Shown here: positions 25,585 to 32,766 of the stretch, piece after piece
Numbering within the stretch: the stretch's first letter is position 1
Layout: each line of letters opens with the position of its first letter
DNA from: Syntrophus aciditrophicus SB
Lineage (GTDB): Bacteria > Desulfobacterota > Syntrophia > Syntrophales > Syntrophaceae
Reading direction: 5' to 3'
Length of the DNA: 64,000 nt
Assembly (NCBI RefSeq): GCF_000013405.1
Contig: NC_007759.1
Location: 434,001 to 498,000 of the forward strand
Notes under the pieces: model-generated
The model's input: only the letters and a program-made list of their open reading frames with translations
What the model was told of the DNA's origin: nothing
The model's database searches: none
Program-made: the position numbers and the translations under genes

Positions 25585-27705
25585 ATGGACTTTTCAGAAC
25601 GCGTGTTTTGCGGGCATCTGACGCCGGATCATACGGGCCGCAGGGTGCTTTTAGCCGGATGGGTGGATGCCTTCCGGGATCATGGCGGGTTGCTGTTCAT
25701 TCACCTGCGGGATCGCAACGGCATCATCCAGATTGTTTTCAGCCCGGAAGCGGCGTCGGCCGACGTCTACCGCCAGGCCGCGTCCCTGCGCGCCGAGTAT
25801 TGCGTCGCCGTTCAGGGCGAAGTTCGAAAGCGCCTCCCGGGCACGGAGAATCCCCACATCGAAACGGGCGATATCGAGGTCTTCGTCTCGGAGCTGACCG
25901 TCCTGAGCGAGTCGGAGGCGCTGCCCTTCGCCATTTCCGACAAGGCCATGGTGGCCGGGGCGTCATCCGCCGGCGCGGACCATGTGAACGAGGATCTGCG
26001 GATGCAGTACCGCTACCTGGATATCCGCCGCCCGGCCATGCAGAAAAACCTGATCCTGAGGCACCGGATTTCCCAGTGCGTCCGGGAATTTCTTGACAGC
26101 CGGGGCTTCGTGGAAGTCGAAACGCCCGTGCTGACGATGAGCACCCCTGAAGGGGCGCGGGACTATCTCGTTCCCAGCCGCATCCATCCCCGGAGTTTCT
26201 ACGCCCTGCCTCAGTCTCCCCAGCTCTTCAAGCAGCTCCTCATGATCGGCGGCATGGAGCGCTACTTTCAGCTTGCCCGGTGTTTCCGCGATGAAGACCT
26301 GCGCCCGAACCGCCAGCCGGAATTCACCCAGCTCGACATCGAGGCGTCTTTCATCGACGAGGAGTTCCTCTATGAACTGATCGAAGAACTGACGGTGAGG
26401 ATGTTCGCCATCGGCGGGATAGCCCTTTCCCGGCCCTTTCCGCGCATGACCTACGCGGAGGCGATGGATACGACGGGCTCCGACCGCCCCGATCTGCGCT
26501 TCGGCCTGCGCATGGCGGATGTCACCGGAGTGTTCTCCCGGACGTCCTATTCCATTTTCAAACAGATCCTGCAGCGCGGCGGTTCCATCAAGGGCATCAA
26601 TATCAAGGGCCAGTCGGAAAAGCTCAGCAAAAATGTCCTGCAGAACGAATACGCGAAGGAAATCGCCCCGTCTTTCGGCGCCAAGGGCATGACCTGGATG
26701 CGCGCCGAAGAAGGGAAGCTGGAATCCAATATTGTCCAGTTCTTCAGCGCCGATGAACTGGAGGCGCTGAAGCGGGTCTTTCAGGTGGAGGACGGGGACG
26801 TCCTGATCATGGTCGCCGATCCGTCCTGTGCCATTGTGAACTCCGCTCTGGGCCAGTTGCGCCTCCATCTGGGCAATCGCCTCGGCCTGATTCCCGAAGG
26901 CGTCTTCTACCCGGTGTGGATCACGGAATTTCCCCTGTTCGAACCCACGGACGAAGGGGGAGTCACGTCCAGCCACCATCCCTTCACCGCGCCGGACCGC
27001 ACCGATTTCGATCCCGGCAACATCGAAGAGCTCCTGAGCCTGCGCTCCCGCGCCTACGATCTTGTGGTCAACGGCGAAGAGCTGGGCGGCGGCAGCATCC
27101 GCATCAACGACCGCGAGGTGCAGCGCAGAATCTTCGCCGCTCTGGGCCTTACGGAAGAGGATGTGAAGAACAAATTCGGCTTTTTCCTGCGGGCCTTCGA
27201 TTTCGCCGCGCCGCCCCATGGCGGCCTGGCCCTGGGCATGGACCGCGTCGTTTCCATGATCCTCCAGACTCCGTCCATCCGGGAGGTGATCGCCTTCCCG
27301 AAGAACCGCTCCGCCGCCTGTCCCCTTACCGGCGCGCCTTCCGAGGTCAAACGCGAACAGCTGGCCGAGCTGGGGCTGCTGAACCTGGGCGATAAGGACG
27401 TCCTGCCCGGAGACGCCGAGAAGGAGGACCGGATCGATCATCTTTCCTGGGTATCGCGCATCGGCATTGCCGAAGGAGAGCGTCCCGTGATGGAAAGCAT
27501 TCTCGCCCAGGCCGAGGAACTGGCTGCCCAGGTTGGGGATCTGGCGGGGAACGAAGAGCCGGTGCGGAGTGTGGCGCCCGTCGCCAACCGCGTCCGGGAG
27601 GGCCTCGAGGCCGTGCGGTTGTCGTTTTCCGGTACCGGCCGGCTGCTCAAGAACGCCCCGGCGGTCAAGGGAGATTACTTCAAAGTCGCCGGCATTCTGG
27701 ATTAA
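25585..27705 (+). CDS. aspS-gatC: Aspartyl-tRNA synthetase fused to GatC
   Basis: ATG 25585 follows AAGGAGAAAGG. Residues 1-~590 are a bacterial class II AspRS: anticodon-binding OB fold, motif 2 (CFRDEDLRPNRQPEFTQLDIE-type), the GAD insertion (~285-420) and motif 3 (LALGMDRVVSMIL). RDHGG in the OB fold and LPGTENP nearby are the residues reported for non-discriminating AspRSs, which charge both tRNA-Asp and tRNA-Asn. The last ~105 residues are not AspRS: EDRIDHLSWVSRIGIAEGE aligns with the GatC N-terminal helix and LLKNAPAVKGDYFKVAGIL with the GatC C terminus. It is one open frame without an internal start. gatA-like and gatB genes follow 25 and 1,227 bases later. Confidence 0.9.
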   Translation: MDFSERVFCGHLTPDHTGRRVLLAGWVDAFRDHGGLLFIHLRDRNGIIQIVFSPEAASADVYRQAASLRAEYCVAVQGEVRKRLPGTENPHIETGDIEVFVSELTVLSESEALPFAISDKAMVAGASSAGADHVNEDLRMQYRYLDIRRPAMQKNLILRHRISQCVREFLDSRGFVEVETPVLTMSTPEGARDYLVPSRIHPRSFYALPQSPQLFKQLLMIGGMERYFQLARCFRDEDLRPNRQPEFTQLDIEASFIDEEFLYELIEELTVRMFAIGGIALSRPFPRMTYAEAMDTTGSDRPDLRFGLRMADVTGVFSRTSYSIFKQILQRGGSIKGINIKGQSEKLSKNVLQNEYAKEIAPSFGAKGMTWMRAEEGKLESNIVQFFSADELEALKRVFQVEDGDVLIMVADPSCAIVNSALGQLRLHLGNRLGLIPEGVFYPVWITEFPLFEPTDEGGVTSSHHPFTAPDRTDFDPGNIEELLSLRSRAYDLVVNGEELGGGSIRINDREVQRRIFAALGLTEEDVKNKFGFFLRAFDFAAPPHGGLALGMDRVVSMILQTPSIREVIAFPKNRSAACPLTGAPSEVKREQLAELGLLNLGDKDVLPGDAEKEDRIDHLSWVSRIGIAEGERPVMESILAQAEELAAQVGDLAGNEEPVRSVAPVANRVREGLEAVRLSFSGTGRLLKNAPAVKGDYFKVAGILD

Positions 27706-27730
27706 ACACACAACAGAAGGAGAAGCCTTC

Positions 27731-28930
27731 ATGGAAGACATTTTTTGCTATACCAGTCCTCAAACTGCCTCCTCCGGGAGTGGCCCCCTGCGGGGACTCA
27801 AAACGGCGATTCAGCCCTGTTTCTGTGTGGCGGAATGGCCGACCGATGCCGGTTCCAGGGCTCTGGCCGGTTTTACAGCCCTGGAGGACGCGACCGTCGT
27901 GGAGCGCCTGCGCCAGGCCGGCGCCGTTCTGACCGGTCTGACCCGGATGAGCGAATTCGGGTTCGGCCTCGATGACAGCCGGGCCGGCATGGCCATCCGG
28001 AATCAGGCGGCCGATGTCGAACTGTCGCTGGACCTGATGGGCGAGACCCGCCTGGCCGCGGCGCGGGCTTCGGTCTGCGGTTTCAAACCCAGTTGGGGGA
28101 TCGTTTCCCGTTTCGGACTCATCGGCCTGATGCCGTCCATGGAATGCTGCGGCCTCCTTTCCGGCGGTGTGAAGCAGATCCGGGAGGTCCTGAAAGTCAT
28201 CGCCGGCCCCGATGAGCGGGACTTTTCCCTTCCCGATGAGAAAACGCCGGATTTTTCCCAGGGTGAAATAAACCCCCGGGAAACAACCATCGGTGTCGTT
28301 CCGGAAGGGCTGAGCAACATGACTTCCGAACAGAGGGACGCGTTCGAGGCCGCCCTTGCGGAGTTGAGGGAAGCGGGCTTTTCCCTCAGGGAGATTTCCC
28401 TGCCCGATTTTTCTCTTTTTGCGCTGGTTCATCGGATCGTCGGCTCCGTGGAAGCGTCGTCCAGCGCCGGGCGTTACGATTCGGTGCGCTACGGTCAGCG
28501 GGCAAAGGGGGCAAAAAACTGGAATGAGATGTATCTCCTTTCCCGCGGCGCCGCCTTCGGGACCCTTGTGAAAAGCTATCTGTTTCAAGGGGCTTTTTTC
28601 CAGTTTGAACGCTACGACGCCTATGAAGACGCCTGCCGCGTCCGGGCCCGCCTCCTTGCGGCCATGGCGGAAATCAGCGCCCAGGCGGACTTTCTGGCCC
28701 TGCCTGCGGTCAATCCCGGGGTTCCTGACATGGCTGCATCGTTGGATGATACGTACCGGCAATTCTTCTATACGGCCTTCGCCAACGTCACCGGCCAGCC
28801 GACTCTGTATCTGCCGCCCGGCGCGGGTGCGATTACACCGGGCCTGCAGCTTGCGGGACCGAGGCTCGGCGACGCCCGCCTTCTCGCCTTGGGCGAATAT
28901 CTTCTGAGTGCACGCCAGGGAGGTAAATAG
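27731..28930 (+). CDS. GatA-like protein without amidase catalytic triad
   Basis: Clear GatA homology over 399 residues: DATVVERLRQAGAVLTGLTRM, FKPSWGIVSRFGLIGLMPS, SSAGRYDSVRYG, SRGAAFGTLVKSYLFQG and a normal C terminus. It is ~85 residues shorter than GatA (~485). About 50-60 N-terminal residues are missing. The catalytic Lys in the AIKDN motif is Gln28 (AIQP). The GGSSGGSAAAVA loop with the second Ser is deleted between residues 90 and 98. The nucleophile Ser of DTGGSIRQP aligns without gaps to Glu105 (DLMGETRLA). Glutaminase activity is therefore not expected, while the scaffold and frame are intact. It sits between aspS-gatC and gatB, so it most likely assembles with them. Confidence 0.85.
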   Translation: MEDIFCYTSPQTASSGSGPLRGLKTAIQPCFCVAEWPTDAGSRALAGFTALEDATVVERLRQAGAVLTGLTRMSEFGFGLDDSRAGMAIRNQAADVELSLDLMGETRLAAARASVCGFKPSWGIVSRFGLIGLMPSMECCGLLSGGVKQIREVLKVIAGPDERDFSLPDEKTPDFSQGEINPRETTIGVVPEGLSNMTSEQRDAFEAALAELREAGFSLREISLPDFSLFALVHRIVGSVEASSSAGRYDSVRYGQRAKGAKNWNEMYLLSRGAAFGTLVKSYLFQGAFFQFERYDAYEDACRVRARLLAAMAEISAQADFLALPAVNPGVPDMAASLDDTYRQFFYTAFANVTGQPTLYLPPGAGAITPGLQLAGPRLGDARLLALGEYLLSARQGGK

Positions 28931-28932
28931 TC

Positions 28933-30369
28933 ATGGAATTTGAAGCGGTTATCGGATTGGAGATTCACATCGAACTCAATTGTCCGACCAAGTTGTTCTG
29001 CGATTGTCCCAACAACCCCGGCGACGAACCCAACGTCAACACCTGCCCGATCTGCCTGTGGTTTCCCGGAGCCATTCCCCGCCTCAGCCAGGCGGCCCTG
29101 GAAAAGGCGTCGCTGCTGTGCCTGGGACTGGGCGCCGAACTTCAGCCCCGCAGCGCCTTCGACCAGAAGGTTTACTACTACCCGGATCTGCCCAAGGGCT
29201 ACCAGCTGTCCCAGGCCCATCTGCCCCTGGCCCGGGGAGGCGGGATCGACATTACGGATGAAAACGGCCGGCCGAAGCGGCTGCGCATCCACCATATCCA
29301 CATGGAAGAAGACGTTGCCAAACTGGTCCATGAAATCGAGGGACGAACCCCCATCAGCCTCGTGGATTTCAACCGCGCCGGAGCGCCCCTCGTGGAAATC
29401 GTCAGCGAACCCGATTTTCGCACTCCCCACGACGCCATGGAGTTTCTCAAGGCCCTCCGCACGCAGGTGCGCTACGTGGGCGCTTCCGAATGCAGTATGG
29501 AAAACGGCACCATGCGCGTTGATGCCAACATCTCCGTGCGTCCCCGGGGAACGGACCAGATGAATACCAAGGTGGAAGTCAAGAACATGAATTCCATCCG
29601 GCATGTGGGAGATGCCGTTGCCTATGAGATCAGCCGCCAGAGCGCCTGCGTCTCGTCGGGGGAGGCCGTGGTTCTCCATACCCGCCTCTGGGATCCTGAC
29701 AGGAAGGCGACGTTCCCCATGCGGGCCAAGTTTGAAGGGCCGTGCGTCCCCGATCCGTCGGTGCCTTTCATCGATCTGTCTCCGGAATGGATAGAAAAGA
29801 TGCGGGCGAGACTTCCCGAAATGCCTGCCGCGCGGGCCGAACGCTTCGTCGCCCGGTACGGCCTGACCGACGAAGAGGCAGTCTATCTGAGCGCCGATCC
29901 GGAAACGGCCTCTTATTTCGAAGCCCTCATCGCCGAGAAGGTCGCGCCGCGCACTGCCATGCACTGGCTCACCACCCAGCTGCTTGCCGCCGTCAGGGAG
30001 CGTGGGCAGGAGTTGAGCGGCACGCCGGTAACTCCCGCGCGCTTTGCCGCCCTGCTGAAAATGCTGGCCAAAGACGAAATCAACGCCAATGCCGCCCGGC
30101 AGGTCCTGATCGAGCTGTTTGATTGCGGGGAGAGTCCGGAGAAGATTGTCGAAGCCCGGGGGATTCGGCAGGTATCCGATCACGACGCCCTTGAGGGCCT
30201 TATTGACAGGGTGCTGGGTGAAAATCCGGCGGCGGTTGCCGATTACCGGGGCGGCCAGGGAAAGGCCGCGGGGTTTCTCATCGGCAAGGTGATGCAGGCC
30301 TCCGGAGGCAAGGCCAATCCGAAGATTATCAGGGAATTGCTTACAAAAAAACTGGACGCCCTGGGATAA
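28933..30369 (+). CDS. gatB: Asp-tRNA(Asn)/Glu-tRNA(Gln) amidotransferase subunit B
   Basis: A full-length GatB (478 residues) starting 2 bases after the GatA-like stop, with GGGAGGT before ATG 28933. VIGLEIHIEL gives His12, IHMEEDVAKL and APLVEIVSEPD give the two Glu that bind Mg in the kinase/transamidase site, and the zinc-type cysteines (FCDCPNN, NTCPIC) are present. The C-terminal GatB/YqeY tail (MLAKDEINANAARQVL ... GKAAGFLIGKVMQASGGKANP) is complete. One difference stands out: the usual DYRYFPDPDL loop is shortened and changed (KFEGPCVPDPSVPF). Activation and amidation of Asp-tRNA should still be possible if ammonia is available. Confidence 0.88.
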   Translation: MEFEAVIGLEIHIELNCPTKLFCDCPNNPGDEPNVNTCPICLWFPGAIPRLSQAALEKASLLCLGLGAELQPRSAFDQKVYYYPDLPKGYQLSQAHLPLARGGGIDITDENGRPKRLRIHHIHMEEDVAKLVHEIEGRTPISLVDFNRAGAPLVEIVSEPDFRTPHDAMEFLKALRTQVRYVGASECSMENGTMRVDANISVRPRGTDQMNTKVEVKNMNSIRHVGDAVAYEISRQSACVSSGEAVVLHTRLWDPDRKATFPMRAKFEGPCVPDPSVPFIDLSPEWIEKMRARLPEMPAARAERFVARYGLTDEEAVYLSADPETASYFEALIAEKVAPRTAMHWLTTQLLAAVRERGQELSGTPVTPARFAALLKMLAKDEINANAARQVLIELFDCGESPEKIVEARGIRQVSDHDALEGLIDRVLGENPAAVADYRGGQGKAAGFLIGKVMQASGGKANPKIIRELLTKKLDALG

Positions 30370-31067
30370 CCGGGAGCCCTGACAACAGAAATATCAGCCG
30401 ACAGTCTTTGCAGGGGAAAATGATGAATATGAAAGACTGCGGCTGATTTGCCTGCAACCCCGCCCGATCTGCTGTCGTTCAGGAATGACGGGGGTGCGGG
30501 GGTAATCGGCATCCGGAAGATGTTTTTTTTCATTGACAACTTCCGTTGCGACGTATTAAAGGGAGCGCCATAAGGATTTCACATATCGTACCAGGCATCA
30601 GAGTGAAGGTTGTTTCACGCGTTTTTCAGGTTAATGAGTTTCCCTCGGTTTTGAGATTTTAGATTCCTCCTGATTTTAAAGACCCTTCCTGATATTCTCC
30701 GCCGCGTTTTAGTCTTGATTTGTTTTCCTGTAGTGCTGTTCCTGCCGTTGATCCCGTCCTTATGAAAAAATTTATAACGGGCGCTGTGTCAAAACGTCTG
30801 ACTGACATTTGATGAGACGTTGCCGACAGGAAGCGCGCGTGACAGACGATTGGATATCTGCTGCGACAAAAGACTGGAGCGGCGGTCTTCATGTGTTGCA
30901 TGGAGAGTCTGGTAAGAGCAATCAAAGGAAGAGGTGATTATGAAGGACAAATCCGGAGGTGAGTCAACAGGAGGGCTTGTTCTTTATGTCCTTCGGTCGT
31001 TGAATCCTTGAATTGGGTGTTGTTAAAAGATTTACAGTCGAGATTTTACTCGACAGGGAGGGAAACC
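30370..31067 (+). other. Intergenic region after gatB with hairpins and a possible promoter
   Basis: About 700 bases without a supported gene. It holds a long hairpin after gatB (30393-30409 with 30432-30447: ATCAGCCG/CGGCTGAT plus CAGTCTTT/AAAGACTG, one base bulged, no T run). TTGACA (30533-30538) with TATTAA at 30554 could be a promoter. A second inverted repeat AACGTCT/AGACGTT lies at 30793-30799 with 30815-30821. The minus-strand frame at 30659-30925 shows no recognisable motif. Confidence 0.5.
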
Positions 31068-32543
31068 ATGTTGAAAAAGTATCTACTTTCAGTTCTCTGC
31101 ATTTTGTTGGCCCTTGTTGCCGATAATCCCGCGTTCGCATTACCGGCTTTTCCCGGGGCGGAAGGCTACGGTTCGACTACGGTCGGAGGCCGTGGCGGGA
31201 AGATCTATAAGGTGACCAACACGAATGCGACCGGTGAGGGAAGTCTCGGGGCCTGCATTTCCGCGAGTGGGCCGCGAACCTGCGTATTCGCCACCGGTGG
31301 GACAATAACGGGAAACTTCAAAATCAATAATCCTTATATTACCATTGCCGGTCAAAGCGCCCCGGGTGGCGGGATTACGATCAAGGGTTCCCTGGGCGTC
31401 GCCACGCATGATGTTGTCGTCAGATACCTGACTGTTCGCGGAGGGAGCGACACGCTGTCCGTTTATGACAATTCCCCGGTCAATAACGTCTATAATGTCG
31501 TGATTGACCATTGCAGCGTAAGCTGGGGTTCTGACGAAAACTTGACCAGCTGGTATGATCCGAAAAATGTAACATGGTCATATAACATGACCTATGAGGG
31601 GCTGCTGTCACACAGCATGTGCATGATGGTCGGCGGCTATGCCGATGGCAGCGGCAACAGGAAAAATCCGGCGCAGCAGTTTTCCGTTCACCATAACTTC
31701 AGCTCGAGCTGCAATGACAGGAATGGACCCTATATTCGTGGTGCGGGGTACGTCGATATCGTTAACAATATCTTTTATAACCCCGGGGGAAACAATTTTA
31801 CGTATCCGGCGCAGGAGGCCGATATGCTCCTGAAAATCAATTTAGTGAAAAACTATTATAAACGGGGTCCAGCCGGCGGCGGAACGAGAGGTTATCGGGC
31901 CCTGGATTACATGGAAGGCGGCCTGGGTGTTGAAACCTACATGCAGGGCAACTATCACAGTTCCCTGAGAACCAGGGATACTCAGCCGGAAACCGACATT
32001 TGCAGCCAGTCCAATGATAAAACCTATTTGGGTGTGGATACGACCGGATCGCCGCTTGCTCATCTTGTGTCGTCACGCTGGAGCAATCCACCCGCCATCA
32101 CGCAATACAACGCGTTTGACGGATCATTGCTGGCTATTCTGTCAACTGTTGGAAATTCGCAGAGATTAGACTGCAACGGCAATTGGGTGAACAAAAGAGA
32201 CGCCCATGATGCGCGGGTCATTGCGGATTTCAAGGCCGGAACGGGCAAATTGATCAGCAGCCCTTCGGAAGTCGGCGGCTACCTGACTATTGATCCTGGA
32301 ACACCTTGTAAAGATGTGGATAACGATGGAATGCCGGATGCGTGGGAGTCGGCAAACGGCTTGAATCCCGGGAGTGCTTCAGATGCCCTGTCCGATGCCG
32401 ATGGAGATGGTTATACAAATCTGGAGGAATTTCTGAATGGAACCAATCCCAGGGGAAGCGGCGCTCAAACGGGCACGACAAGTTCGACGACCACGAGTTC
32501 AACGAATCCGCCGACTGCGCCCACGGGACTGAAAGTTCAATAG
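31068..32543 (+). CDS. Secreted pectate-lyase-like beta-helix protein with calcium-binding tail
   Basis: ATG 31068 after GGGAGGG begins a standard signal peptide (MLKKYLLSVLCILLALV, cleavage after AFA). The mature protein starts LPAFPGAEGYGSTTVGGRGG, the typical opening of PL1-type pectate lyases, and continues with beta-helix turns (TIAGQSAPGGGITIKG, VVRYLTVRGG, VVIDHCSVSWGSDEN). Near the C terminus DVDNDGMPDAWE and DADGDGYTNLEEF are EF-hand/type-3-like calcium sites, followed by a Ser/Thr-rich tail ending TGLKVQ. Function is probably polysaccharide binding or cleavage outside the cell. Catalytic Arg/Lys assignments cannot be made with confidence. The gene stands alone. Confidence 0.82.
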   Translation: MLKKYLLSVLCILLALVADNPAFALPAFPGAEGYGSTTVGGRGGKIYKVTNTNATGEGSLGACISASGPRTCVFATGGTITGNFKINNPYITIAGQSAPGGGITIKGSLGVATHDVVVRYLTVRGGSDTLSVYDNSPVNNVYNVVIDHCSVSWGSDENLTSWYDPKNVTWSYNMTYEGLLSHSMCMMVGGYADGSGNRKNPAQQFSVHHNFSSSCNDRNGPYIRGAGYVDIVNNIFYNPGGNNFTYPAQEADMLLKINLVKNYYKRGPAGGGTRGYRALDYMEGGLGVETYMQGNYHSSLRTRDTQPETDICSQSNDKTYLGVDTTGSPLAHLVSSRWSNPPAITQYNAFDGSLLAILSTVGNSQRLDCNGNWVNKRDAHDARVIADFKAGTGKLISSPSEVGGYLTIDPGTPCKDVDNDGMPDAWESANGLNPGSASDALSDADGDGYTNLEEFLNGTNPRGSGAQTGTTSSTTTSSTNPPTAPTGLKVQ

Positions 32544-32635
32544 TCTGTCCCCTTTCAGATCATCTTGAATCGTTATCCGTCACGGTGATTGCTTCCCTAT
32601 TGCTGCCGGTCTCCTGACGGAGAGGCGATGTCTGC

Positions 32636-32678
32636 AGCCGTTCCCCCTTCCGCTGTGCAGGGGGGACGGCTTTTTCTT
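32636..32678 (+). terminator. Terminator after the pectate-lyase-like gene
   Basis: AGCCGTTCCCCC (32636-32647) pairs with GGGGGGACGGCT (32660-32671), with one mismatch at the centre, followed by TTTTT. It lies between two convergent genes. Confidence 0.75.
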
Positions 32679-32766
32679 TGTGCAGCGGCGTAAGAGGCCG
32701 CCGGCGCCTGCCCTGTCGCCTGCGGCGAAAAGGCCGACAGACCGGTCGGTGCCAGCTGATTCGCCG

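Noticed and set aside
25963-27741. 592-codon minus-strand frame
   Set aside because: Antisense to aspS-gatC, with no recognisable domain and no ribosome site.
27731-28930. gatA-like gene as a decaying pseudogene
   Set aside because: The frame is intact over 399 codons, has a normal C terminus, tight spacing to gatB and no stops; loss is confined to catalytic elements and the N terminus.
30659-30925. Small gene on the minus strand in the intergenic region after gatB
   Set aside because: No ribosome site, no motif and basic low-complexity composition.
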